Source: Roseibacillus persicicus (GTDB taxonomy: Bacteria; Verrucomicrobiota; Verrucomicrobiia; Verrucomicrobiales; Akkermansiaceae). From it: a DNA stretch of 64,000 bases. Position numbers and translations under genes: made by a program. Shown one piece after another: positions 46,025 through 55,352 of the stretch; position 1 is the stretch's first letter; every line of letters begins with the position of its first letter. The stretch is taken from contig NZ_BMXI01000017.1 of the NCBI RefSeq assembly GCF_014651675.1, forward strand, positions 83,143-147,142, given 5' to 3'. The notes below the pieces were generated by a model. It was not told the DNA's origin, searched no databases, and saw only the letters and a list, made by a program, of their open reading frames with translations.

Positions 46025-46600
46025 CTAACCGAGCAGGGGATGGTCGGGATTGAGCTCCCGCAATTTGCGAGAGAGACCCCGGATGTGGTTGGGGTCGCTG
46101 TTGGCTTGGGCCATCTGCAAACGCACGGCCACGATTTCCTCGCTTTCCAACAGATCCGAGGGAAGTTCCAACATCAGTCGTTGCGCTTCCTTTTGATCTC
46201 CAACAGCCATCATCCCTTCAATGGTCGCGACCATCTCATCGCCGCTCGGAGGCTGCGGCTCTTCTGAAAAGGCTGCCGAGCGGGAGTGCGGGGGGAGTTG
46301 CTTGGCCTCGGGGCCGTCCACCGTTTCCAGATAGACCAGCTCGGGGCCCTCCTTCTTGCGACGATGGTGGTTCAGGACCAGAATAATCATCAACGCCATC
46401 AGGGCCAGAGTTGGTTCCATGATGAGCGGCGTCCAGAGAAACCCCGTGATCAGACTGAAGGTCCGGCCAATGGTGCCCGGCAGGTAACCGCAAACCCAGA
46501 TGAATACGATGAAACCGGCAAATCCCAGTAAGATCATCGAGCCTACCCGCAAGGCTACCTGCTGTTCGCGGTCAAAAATTTTCACTCCGCAATGAAGCAC
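46025..46600 (-). CDS. Membrane protein of unknown function
   Basis: 191 residues with a GTG start; a second GTG 18 bases on (VKIFDREQQ) is equally possible. Two hydrophobic helices (about 18-40 and 55-80) precede a charged soluble tail with helical repeats (AVGDQKEAQRLMLELPSDLLESEE). The tail resembles a short tetratricopeptide-type region. No family recognised. Confidence 0.6.
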   Translation of the reverse strand: MLHCGVKIFDREQQVALRVGSMILLGFAGFIVFIWVCGYLPGTIGRTFSLITGFLWTPLIMEPTLALMALMIILVLNHHRRKKEGPELVYLETVDGPEAKQLPPHSRSAAFSEEPQPPSGDEMVATIEGMMAVGDQKEAQRLMLELPSDLLESEEIVAVRLQMAQANSDPNHIRGLSRKLRELNPDHPLLG

Positions 46601-46700
46601 TCTTTTCTTAGAAAGAAAACGTCAATCAGCAGGCAAATCCCATGAGCGGGATTCTGCCAAGTCGGGTGGGAAAAAAGGCCCTGGGCGAGCCCACAGGCTG

Positions 46701-47972
46701 CTATTCGGAAGACATCGCAAACTCGATATCGACCCCTTTTGACTTCCAGCCCTTCGAGATGTCGGAGGCGAGTTCGTTGAAGGAGCGACCATTGAGGAGC
46801 GCTTCGAGGGCCTCCTCACCTTCTTTCCCTTCGCGCAGAGCCTTGAGAAAGGCAGTGATGGCGATGCGATCGCCGCCGCCTTCCATCTCGAAGAAATACG
46901 TCGTGATGAGCAAGCCCAGGCCGTAATTGAAGTTGGCTCTCGCTGTGAAGGAGCCGTAGGACTGGAGCATGTAGCTCTTCAGGTCAGGAGCCTTGATTTC
47001 GTCGCCGAGCGCGCGGCCCCCGTTGTCCTCCCGGCCGTACTCCGTGGCGTAATCTTTGGCTGCCCGCAGAGTCTTCGAGACCATGAAATTGCCCGAGCGA
47101 TAGGGCGTCACCGCCACGTATTCGGCGAGTCCTTCCGAGAACCAGCCACGGGCTCCGTGGGCGTAGTAGCATGGGTCGGTCAACTGGTGGGCCAATTCGT
47201 GGGGGAGCGTATTGTTGCTCTCCCCGTAGTCCACCGAGTAGGACGAGCCGACCTTTTTGACCCCCAGGGAGGTGAGGGGAACCATCACCACGTCACCGCC
47301 TCTGCCGCTCATAAAGACTCCCGCTGAGCCGGGAGGGCCTCCGTTTTTGAAGTAGGTGGCCTCTGATTCAAATAAAAGTATCCGGTGCCGAAAGTCCTCT
47401 CCGGACAAGTGAGCCTTCTTGGTGGAAATTGGCATAACACGGCAAAGTTCCCTCGTGCCCTCAAACATGACTGCAAACCTCTCAACCAAATGCGGCTTGA
47501 GGGGAACATCACAAATGAACTCATAGTGATCGCTATGATAAGTATACTTTTTCGCCTCTTCGTCTGAGGAAACGAAGTCAACTTGGACGTTATCAGGGGA
47601 CTTTACCAACTTGGGCCATTCATCATCGAAGTTATCAGGAATCTCTCCCAAGGACGGTTCGTTACCTCGTTCGGACGCCTCGTTTGTTTCTCTTTTTTCG
47701 TCAAATTCCGATTCGTCAAAGTTGGGGTCGACAGCACCTCCGTTGTCGCGAAACGCGGTCACAAAGGCTTGATCTTTCTCCGATAGCGTATCGAGAGCGA
47801 TTGCGCGGGAAGTTTTCTGACCCTTGAACTGAATAATGGCTTCAGTTTTGGTTGCCGTGATTAGTTCCCCTTCGGCGGTTCTGTTATCTTTGGTTGTCCA
47901 GATTCGGGATTCCGCTGATAGACTGACCAGGAGAGATATTGATAATAGGGGGATGACTGACTTCCACTTCAT
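46701..47972 (-). CDS. Secreted zinc metallopeptidase-like protein with SHD1-like N-terminus
   Basis: 423 residues: signal peptide (about 1-20), then an SHD1-type beta module (about 22-72: RIWTTKDNRTAEGELIT, ALDTLSEKDQAFV), an acidic linker and a gluzincin-type domain. The zinc site is HELAHQ near residue 255, and the downstream GLAEYVAV gives a candidate third ligand. SHD1-like modules at the start of secreted proteins are frequent in Verrucomicrobiota and Planctomycetota. Substrate unknown. Confidence 0.75.
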   Translation of the reverse strand: MKWKSVIPLLSISLLVSLSAESRIWTTKDNRTAEGELITATKTEAIIQFKGQKTSRAIALDTLSEKDQAFVTAFRDNGGAVDPNFDESEFDEKRETNEASERGNEPSLGEIPDNFDDEWPKLVKSPDNVQVDFVSSDEEAKKYTYHSDHYEFICDVPLKPHLVERFAVMFEGTRELCRVMPISTKKAHLSGEDFRHRILLFESEATYFKNGGPPGSAGVFMSGRGGDVVMVPLTSLGVKKVGSSYSVDYGESNNTLPHELAHQLTDPCYYAHGARGWFSEGLAEYVAVTPYRSGNFMVSKTLRAAKDYATEYGREDNGGRALGDEIKAPDLKSYMLQSYGSFTARANFNYGLGLLITTYFFEMEGGGDRIAITAFLKALREGKEGEEALEALLNGRSFNELASDISKGWKSKGVDIEFAMSSE

Positions 47973-48099
47973 AAGGCTTAGTGATTTTGTGAGTAACTGT
48001 TAGTTCTACGTATTCCTAGCAAAGAAAAGTCATTTTTTTTACTAAATTATCCCAAGAAGATTTCCCGCCGCGTGTCGTTAGCAATGAAAGGATGAACGT

Positions 48100-48669
48100 A
48101 TGTCGAACGCAACCGCCTCAAATGTGATGCTCATAACGGGACCATCACCGGGCGGAACCGCGCCACCCAAGCCCACCATGCGCGAGGTCTTCGACGCGGA
48201 GGAAGAGGGGCTGGTGCGCTTTGCATACGGTTTGATGGGACGCCGCGAGTTGGCCGAGGAGATCGTGCAGGAGGGGTTTCTGGCCTTGTTCGAAAATTAC
48301 GGAGAGGTGGAGAATCCCCGGGCCTGGCTCTATCGCGCGATTCGCAACAAGGCCCTCAACGAAATCCGGAAGCGCAAGCGCGAGGTGCTCGATGAAACCG
48401 CCGCTGAGAATCAAGACGACGAGCGCGAGGCTCCCGACGAAGTTCTGGGGCGCTTGGAGGCAGCTGGCCAACTCCAGCTCCTCATTGCCGACCTCGCCCA
48501 CCGCGATGGCGAGCTGGTGCGGCTGAAATATTACGAGGGTCTCGACTACAAGGAGATCGCCCAACGAACCAAGATGAGCGTCGGCAACGTCGGCTATCGC
48601 CTCCACCACGTCCTCAAAGGCCTCGCCGACGGACTCCGCAAAGTGGGAGTGGAAGGGAGGCTGGGGTGA
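48100..48669 (+). CDS. ECF-type RNA polymerase sigma factor
   Basis: 189 residues, preceded by AAAGGAT. Region 2 is at about 33-95 (LVRFAYGLMGRRELAEEIVQE, PRAWLYRAIRNKALNEIRK); region 4 at about 128-180 (LVRLKYYEGLDYKEIAQRTKMSVGNVGYRLHHVLKGL). Group ECF sigma factors redirect RNA polymerase after release from an anti-sigma factor. The next gene encodes a large protein with a short cytoplasmic N-terminus and one TM helix, the usual place for an anti-sigma factor. Confidence 0.92.
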   Translation: MSNATASNVMLITGPSPGGTAPPKPTMREVFDAEEEGLVRFAYGLMGRRELAEEIVQEGFLALFENYGEVENPRAWLYRAIRNKALNEIRKRKREVLDETAAENQDDEREAPDEVLGRLEAAGQLQLLIADLAHRDGELVRLKYYEGLDYKEIAQRTKMSVGNVGYRLHHVLKGLADGLRKVGVEGRLG

Positions 48670-48933
48670 GGCTTCTCGAAAACTGCAAGGCGGCTTGGTC
48701 TGGAAAAACCAAAAAACCAAAGACTCAAAAACCAAAGCTCTCTGAAGGAGACTTTCAGGCCAGCTACTCACCATCTCAAAAATTCGAGTCTCATCCTGTC
48801 AATCTTGTCCCTCGACTCACAAAGCCCCGTCCTAACCCGACCCAAACTCAATCACCCCCACAGAATCTCGCCCCAATTCTGTCTCATTCTGTAAATTCTG
48901 ACCAAAACTCTCCCAACCCCACCCCCCAAACCC

Positions 48934-51900
48934 ATGAAAGATGACTTCGAAATTGTAGGAGACGCCGCGCGCGAAGCCCGCATCGTGGCCGTCGTTTTAG
49001 GAGAAGCCTCCGACTTCGAGCGCGAGGAAGTGGATCGTCTTTGCGAGGAGAACCCCGAACTTCAGGTCTTTCGCCGCCGAATGGAAGCGGTTCACGGTCT
49101 CATTGGAGAGGCCCGCTCTGCAAAGCCTGGCTCCGATGCGGACCAGTGGAAGCTATCGGGCGAACGTCGCAATTTGATACTTTCCAAGCTCGCGGAAGAG
49201 CAAGCAACCATCGTGCTTCCGGTTAAGAAAAGAGTTAGGTTCCTCGGGCTCAATCCTTGGCAGCACGCCGCTCTCATCGCCGTGGCCTGCCTGTTACTGG
49301 GCCTCCTCGTGCCAATGCGGATGAAGAGTTCGCGTGCGCACCTTGTTTCATCGCCAGCTTACGAGTCTGCAGGCGAGCTTCTCGAGGAAGAAGTTTCCGA
49401 TACCAGTTTGGCCCAAAATCAAAGTGTGGCCCAATTGGAGGCCGAGATCGAAACCCGCTTGGGACGCTTCCGGGAACCTTCCGCTAGAAAGCCTTCAGCC
49501 CCTTCCTCGGAAATGGCAAAGGTCATCGCGGCAAATACCGTTTCACCCTCAGCCGTCCCTGTTCCCCAACCCGGCCAACAAGTTGATGCCACTCAGCTTG
49601 GCGATGGAGCGGACTTTGGAACCGGCTGGGGATATGGCGGGGATGAGGATGCCTTTGCTGGGAAAAAGAATGAAGTGGCCGCTCTTCGGAGATCGCTTAC
49701 GCAGAGAACTCCCTCTCGGGCTGCGGATGAGACCCCGGCTCTGATGGCGGAAGCCGAACGAGGATTCGATGCCAAAGCTAGTGATACGGGGGTGGTGGCC
49801 GGTAGAGGGCTGCGTTCGGGAGATTTTGCCCTCGGAAAAAGCAATATCGATGGCGTTCTCAACGACCCCAATCGAACGGCGGGAGATGATGCGAAGGACG
49901 AGCCTCTTGCTCTGGCCGGCGTGTTTACTGGGGGCGATAGGCCGCAAGTGAAACAGGCCCCTACGAGAAACGAAGTCGGATATGGTATCGACAGCGATCT
50001 GTCCGCCGAGGAAGACCCCTTTGCCAGTGACGGCGGGTTCGGTGGAGCTGGACTTCAATTGCGAACCGAGGCCGAGCGCCAGAAAGCCCTTGTCGGGGCG
50101 CGCGTCGTTGGCGAATCCGATGGCGAACCTTTGTTGGAAAAGCGTTTCGCTCTTCCTCCCGATGCCATGGCCAAGATGAAGTCAGACTTGGCTGCTTCGT
50201 TCGCGGATAGCGATCCTTTCGCCGCAGAACCAGAACCCACCCAAGGTCTGTCAGCCCGTCAATCGGCTTCGGAACTTCTCAGCGATATGGGTGTCACCCT
50301 TCCCGAAGGGGCCACCGCTCGCTACCTCCCCTCAACTGGCGAACTTGTCGTCAAGAACACCGCCGAGAATATCGACCTCGTTGATCAGATCGCCGACCAA
50401 TATGGAGACGGAGGGGGCGATACGGTGGACATAAAGACGAAGTTTGTCGATGAGAGACAGGCGAACACGGATGAACTGGGGTTTGCTTGGTTGGCAGGAG
50501 AAGACTCCAATGAGTCGGATCTCGAGGAATTCAAAAATGGTCGAGTCAATATTGCAGGTAATACGAAGGCTGGCGACCGAATGCTCCGACAGGAATTGTC
50601 AGAGGAAGAAGGAATGGTGCGCTCCAATCTCGACCTGTCAGGAGTCGTTGCCGGAAGCTTCTTTGCGACTGGAGAGGCTCAATTGGGGGGCTCGGGGACG
50701 AATGGAAGTGACCGAAATGCGATTGATCGTCTTTTAAACGACTCAACAACAGGTGGGCTAGCGAATGATTTTTCAGTTTTTCCCGTGACCCCAGCGACAG
50801 GCATGGAGCTAGGTCAGCAGTTTCCAACCGAATACGAACCACCCGAATTACCTAATAGTATGGGCACAAGGGACGTCTCTCCCAAGGAGTTAGAGAGTCG
50901 TATCGCCGAACTTGAAGAAAAAGTCGCGACCAAGGAGCAGGCTCTCTCTAGAGCTCGTTCTTCCAGCAAAGCGGAAGAGGAACTTGTTGAGCTCGCTACT
51001 GAGATGCATGACTACAAGGAAGCAGCCCGCGAGTATGAAAGTTCGCTCGCTGATTTGCAGGAGTTGAAGTTGAAGCACTCCGCAGAACGAGTAGGGCTTC
51101 GTGCCCCTAAGGCGCCCGTTGTCATTCACGACAAGCCAGAAGTCCCCAAGAAAAAATCGGGGTTTTTAGGATTGGGCAGTTATGAAAGCGAGGCGGTTCT
51201 GCAGCTAACTTCACCTAACGAGGACTTTGGTAGTACGCTGGGTATCAAACAAAGTCGTCAGTTTTTTGATACTCAAGAAGAGGTCGTCAGATCCACCAAG
51301 ACCTTGGAAGTTGCAGTCGAGGAGAATGGTCTTGCTGAGAAGTGGGGTCTGTCGAAAGACGATGCGGTGAAGCGCCTGAAAAGGAGTGTTGAAGTCTCGC
51401 AACGACCCGGCACGGACTTGCTCGAAATTAAGGGAAAGAGCAAAGACCCGAAAGTCGCGAAAGAAATTGCCAGCGCTGTGAGCTCTGCGTTTCAGAAGCG
51501 TCGGCTCGAGGAGGAGGCCAAGCGTGCGGAGTCGCAGCTGGAAGCCATCAATGCAGAGGTCGATGCTCAAAAGGAAAAGGTCGAAGCGAAACGGAAGGTG
51601 CTCGATACCATCGTTCGCATCACGGGGCGGCCGTATTTTGAAGGATCATCAAAGAGCCCGGAATCGATGGAATCCTCCATGGCGAAAATGGCGGATCGAA
51701 ACCTCTTCGAGATGAAGAAGGCTCGGGACCAATACAGAATCTATTTGGACAAGCTCAAAACCTTAGATGAGGAGCAAGTCCTCCGTTACGCGGCCGAGTT
51801 GCCAGTTGATAATAACTCGGTTCGGAGTCTTCATGCTGAGTACTTAGCCACCAAAAGGAAAGCGGAAGCGCTGAAAGCGTCTGGGCTTGCCCAGAATCAT

Positions 51901-54132
51901 CCCGATATGGTGAGCCAACGGGAGAGAATCGCCGGACTACGCGATGACCTCGATAGCGCTGTTGCGACTTTGAAGGAAAGCTTGGACACGAACTATGAGA
52001 TGATCCGAGAGCAGCTGGCCGCCACGGGAGATCCCGAGGAAGCGACTCGACTCGAGCGAGAACTCAAGGCTGAGAAAGAGGAGTTGGCTAGGTTGAGGCA
52101 ACAGGGAAGTCCTGTTGGAAATCTGACTTACGGCGAGAACCCAAAGGGGTTTTCGACCACCGCTTCCAAGCTGGAGAATATCATCATTCCGCATCTTGAG
52201 TTTCGAGAAACTTCACTGGAAGACGCGATAGAGTTTCTAAACTTCAAGGCTTTCGAATTGGATCCTGATCCATCAAAAAAGAAACTCAAAATCGTGGTCG
52301 AGAAGGGGTCGTCGCCTGAGTTCCTGGGGCTTGAAGGGGATCGAGGTGGAGAATCTTTGCTTTTAGGTGCAGACCCAACCTCAAAGAGTATTGATGTTCT
52401 TCGTCTGCGAGATGTGCCCTTCGCGACCGCTCTGGAGTACGTCGCAAACAAGACCGGAATGCGCTATCGTATTGATGAAGACGTCATCACCCTCCTTCCG
52501 ATCAGTTCCAGTGGTTCTGCTGACTTGGTGACTCGCACTTGGAAGATTTCTCCCGAGGAATATCAGGCATTGATGGCGGAAGCGACGACGACTGCGAAGG
52601 AAGATCCTTTTGCCAGTGAAGATGAGGAGTTGTCTTCTGAAGTGGAAGCTTTGCAGAACTCGGGGGTGTCTTTTCCTGACGGGGCTTCGGTGCGTTATCT
52701 CGAGGAGAGTGGAGTGATCGTGGTGAGAAATACCGTGAGTAATCTGGATCTGGCGGATCAGATTATTGAGAAGCTGATTGAGAAGGTCAGAGTGGCGGAG
52801 GAGACTTCAACCATGGACGAGAAGGATGCCGCGACCCAAGCGGACTCGACCTTTTCGCTGCATGTCAGCGATGTCAGTTTCAAGCTCGCGAAGGCCGCTC
52901 TCGATCAAGGCAAGTGGCCGGAGACGGTCCGGGTGGAGGAATTCGTGAATGCCTTCTCGTATGGTGAACGCCAGCTTTTGCCCGGCGAACGGGTGGGGGT
53001 GGCGATGGAGCAGGCGGCTCATCCTTCTTTGTCGCAACGCAACCTGCTGCGCATTTCTCTCCAGACCGCCGCGACTGGTCGGGGGGCCGGGGTTCCGCTG
53101 CGCTTGACCGTGGTGTTGGATAAGTCCGGTTCCATGGAGCGGCTTGACCGTGCTTCGGCCGTTGACGAGGCCTTCCGAGTGTTGACCGAGCAGCTCAATC
53201 CCGGCGACAAGGTGACCCTTGTGGGCTTTTCCCGCACGCCCTCTTTGTTGGCTGATTTTGTCGACGGGGGAGAAGGGGAGAAGCTCTTGAAGATTCTTCG
53301 CGAGACCCCGAGCGAAGGAGGCACCAATGTCGAGGAAGCTCTCAAGCTGGCGCGTGCCAAAGCGTTGGAGCACTACGAGGATGGCGCTCAAAACCGGGTG
53401 ATTCTTCTCACCGATGGGATTGCTAATTTGGGAACCGCTGTTCCCGAACAGCTCATGACCCTGGTGGAGGGGATGCGCGAAGAAGGGGTGGCCTTTGATG
53501 CCTGCGGTGTGGGGGTCGAGGGGCTCAATGACGATATCCTAGAAGCGCTCACTCGCAAAGGTGACGGTCGCTACTATCTGTTGGGCAGCACCGAGGAGAG
53601 CGGCGCGGACTTTGCCAAGCAAGTGGCCGGTGCCCTGCGTCCGGCGGCCCAGAATGTGAAAGTTCAGGTTCTGTGGAATCCGGAACGGGTGGGCAAGTGG
53701 CGTCTCTACGGTTTTGAGAAACATGAGTTGAAGAAAGAAGATTTCCGCAACGATGCGGTCGACGCTGCCGAGATGGCGGCGGAAGAGGAAGGAGTTGCGC
53801 TCTATCATGTCGAGGTGAAGCCCGATGGAGAAGGCCCCTTGGGGGTGGCGCGCGTCCGCTTCTTGGACGTGGCGAGCAATGAGATGGTGGAACGGGAATG
53901 GGAGATTATCTATCAAGGCGAAGCACCTAATTTGAGCGAGGCCGATTCCAAGGTGCGCCTGGCCAGTGTGGCCGGTCTCGTTGCCGAAAAGCTCGCCCGG
54001 AGTCCCATTGGGGAACGTGTTGAGTGGGACGAGTTGTTAGAAGAAGCTCGCCAATTGAAAGGCCTGTTTCCGAAGGAAAAGAGGGTGGGGGAATTGGAAG
54101 TGATGATCGAGAAAGCCAAACAACTCGAATGA
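48934..54132 (+). CDS. Giant single-pass protein with vWA domain, possible anti-sigma/sensor
   Basis: 1732 residues. Cytoplasmic N-terminus (1-105; begins with an acidic helical region like anti-sigma factors), TM helix at about 111-129, then a large periplasmic part. Visible units: a low-complexity linker; a module with GATARYLPSTGELVVKNTAEN (about 459); a coiled coil (about 650-715); a Wzz/GNVR-like stretch with long coiled coil (about 748-895); an STN-like module (about 1077-1190, FRETSLEDAIEFLNFKAFEL); a second copy of the RYL...VVxNT module (about 1249); and a YfbK-type vWA domain with MIDAS DKSGSM near 1396 and a C-terminal beta domain. It follows the ECF sigma gene after 264 bp. A sensor of envelope state that holds the sigma factor is an inference. 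Confidence 0.72.
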   Translation: MKDDFEIVGDAAREARIVAVVLGEASDFEREEVDRLCEENPELQVFRRRMEAVHGLIGEARSAKPGSDADQWKLSGERRNLILSKLAEEQATIVLPVKKRVRFLGLNPWQHAALIAVACLLLGLLVPMRMKSSRAHLVSSPAYESAGELLEEEVSDTSLAQNQSVAQLEAEIETRLGRFREPSARKPSAPSSEMAKVIAANTVSPSAVPVPQPGQQVDATQLGDGADFGTGWGYGGDEDAFAGKKNEVAALRRSLTQRTPSRAADETPALMAEAERGFDAKASDTGVVAGRGLRSGDFALGKSNIDGVLNDPNRTAGDDAKDEPLALAGVFTGGDRPQVKQAPTRNEVGYGIDSDLSAEEDPFASDGGFGGAGLQLRTEAERQKALVGARVVGESDGEPLLEKRFALPPDAMAKMKSDLAASFADSDPFAAEPEPTQGLSARQSASELLSDMGVTLPEGATARYLPSTGELVVKNTAENIDLVDQIADQYGDGGGDTVDIKTKFVDERQANTDELGFAWLAGEDSNESDLEEFKNGRVNIAGNTKAGDRMLRQELSEEEGMVRSNLDLSGVVAGSFFATGEAQLGGSGTNGSDRNAIDRLLNDSTTGGLANDFSVFPVTPATGMELGQQFPTEYEPPELPNSMGTRDVSPKELESRIAELEEKVATKEQALSRARSSSKAEEELVELATEMHDYKEAAREYESSLADLQELKLKHSAERVGLRAPKAPVVIHDKPEVPKKKSGFLGLGSYESEAVLQLTSPNEDFGSTLGIKQSRQFFDTQEEVVRSTKTLEVAVEENGLAEKWGLSKDDAVKRLKRSVEVSQRPGTDLLEIKGKSKDPKVAKEIASAVSSAFQKRRLEEEAKRAESQLEAINAEVDAQKEKVEAKRKVLDTIVRITGRPYFEGSSKSPESMESSMAKMADRNLFEMKKARDQYRIYLDKLKTLDEEQVLRYAAELPVDNNSVRSLHAEYLATKRKAEALKASGLAQNHPDMVSQRERIAGLRDDLDSAVATLKESLDTNYEMIREQLAATGDPEEATRLERELKAEKEELARLRQQGSPVGNLTYGENPKGFSTTASKLENIIIPHLEFRETSLEDAIEFLNFKAFELDPDPSKKKLKIVVEKGSSPEFLGLEGDRGGESLLLGADPTSKSIDVLRLRDVPFATALEYVANKTGMRYRIDEDVITLLPISSSGSADLVTRTWKISPEEYQALMAEATTTAKEDPFASEDEELSSEVEALQNSGVSFPDGASVRYLEESGVIVVRNTVSNLDLADQIIEKLIEKVRVAEETSTMDEKDAATQADSTFSLHVSDVSFKLAKAALDQGKWPETVRVEEFVNAFSYGERQLLPGERVGVAMEQAAHPSLSQRNLLRISLQTAATGRGAGVPLRLTVVLDKSGSMERLDRASAVDEAFRVLTEQLNPGDKVTLVGFSRTPSLLADFVDGGEGEKLLKILRETPSEGGTNVEEALKLARAKALEHYEDGAQNRVILLTDGIANLGTAVPEQLMTLVEGMREEGVAFDACGVGVEGLNDDILEALTRKGDGRYYLLGSTEESGADFAKQVAGALRPAAQNVKVQVLWNPERVGKWRLYGFEKHELKKEDFRNDAVDAAEMAAEEEGVALYHVEVKPDGEGPLGVARVRFLDVASNEMVEREWEIIYQGEAPNLSEADSKVRLASVAGLVAEKLARSPIGERVEWDELLEEARQLKGLFPKEKRVGELEVMIEKAKQLE

Positions 54133-54167
54133 GCAAAATTGTCCAACATCGTTCACCCAGGCCGTCC

Positions 54168-55247
54168 AGCCCCAAAGGGGCGAACAAAGATAGCCCAGGG
54201 CAACGCCCTGGGTTGGGTGGGGGAGGAGAGGGGGAGCAAGCGGGTGATTTGTTCGTTCTCACGCCTCCCGTCGCGACCGAACGAAACGTCGAACCAGCGC
54301 CAGCCGGTGACAGGGAGAGGTCTCACGCTTGCGCTGGGCAATTTATCTCCGAACCGACTTCGGGAAGGTCTCAGAACTCTCCCATCACCCGCTCGTCTCA
54401 AATCCGTCGCCTTGTTTGTCCCGGGGCGTTGCCCCGGGCTATCATCTTTCGCCCCGTTGGGGCTGACGTGGGCTTTGCGACGGACGTCTTGGGAAGGTCT
54501 CAGAACTCACCAATCTCCCGCTCGTCTCAAATTTGTCGCCTTGATTGTCCCGGGGCGTTGCCCCGGGCTATCATCGTTCGCCCCGGTGGGGCTGGACGTG
54601 GATTTGTCTCTCTTTTTATGAATAGCGGTTGTGAGAAGGGAGCCTTCCTTCTTTCTTCTCTCGCCGCGTTCCGGCGAAACACCGAACCGTCTAGCCCCAA
54701 CGGGGCGAACGAAGGTAGCCCGGGGCAACGCCCTGGGGTTGGTAGGGGAGGAGAGGGGGAGCAAGCGGGTGATTTGTTCGTTCTCACGCCTCCCGCTGCG
54801 ACCGAACGAAACGTCGAACCTGCGCCAGCCGGTGACAGGGAGAGGTCTCAGGCTTGCGCTGGGCAGTTCATCTCCAAACCGACTTCGGGAATACCTCAGA
54901 ACTCATTCATCACCCGCTCGTCTCAAATTCGTCGCCTTAATTGTCCCAGGGCGTTGCCCTGGGCTATCATCTTCCGCCCCGTTGGGGCTGACGTTGGCTT
55001 TGCGAGGGACGTCTTGGGAAGGTCCCAGAACTCTCCCATCACCCGCTCGTCTCAAATTCGTCACCTTGATTGTTCCAGGGCGTTGCCCCGGGCTATCATC
55101 TTCCGCCCCGTTGGGGCTGACGTAGGCTTTGAGACGGATCTTTTGGGAATGTGCCAGAGGCCACCCGCCACCCGTTGGTCTCGAATTTGTCGCCGTCGGT
55201 TCCCCAAGGATGCACCCCACGATATGCTCCCTCGCTCCAATGGGGCT
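54168..55247. repeat. Composite intergenic repeat array, 525-bp period, 45-bp hairpin cores
   Basis: Seven copies of a 45-bp GC-rich element with two adjacent hairpins (CCGGGGC-GTT-GCCCCGG and GCCCC-GTT-GGGGC). Inverted copies are at 54168 and 54693; direct copies at 54420, 54549, 54945 and 55074; a degenerate direct copy at 55203. The pattern inverted/direct/direct repeats at exactly 525 bp, and direct neighbours are 129 bp apart. It lies between two giant genes. A long open frame across it (54024-55310) is a by-product of the repeats and is not called as a gene. Confidence 0.85.
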
Positions 55248-55352
55248 AACGCGGCTTTGCTCTTTCTCTTCGTGTGGGCTGACGCGGGGACTGCGGCTGT
55301 CTTTTCTTAATCTCTCAATTTTCCAATCAACAACTTTCCAACCCTAACAACT

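Noticed and set aside
54168..55247. CRISPR array
   Set aside because: Repeats are in both orientations, spacers are themselves repeated at 525 bp, and no cas genes are near.
54024..55310. 428-residue open frame across the repeat array
   Set aside because: It overlaps the vWA gene, is Arg/Ser/Pro-rich, and its internal repeats are just translated copies of the 45-bp hairpin elements.
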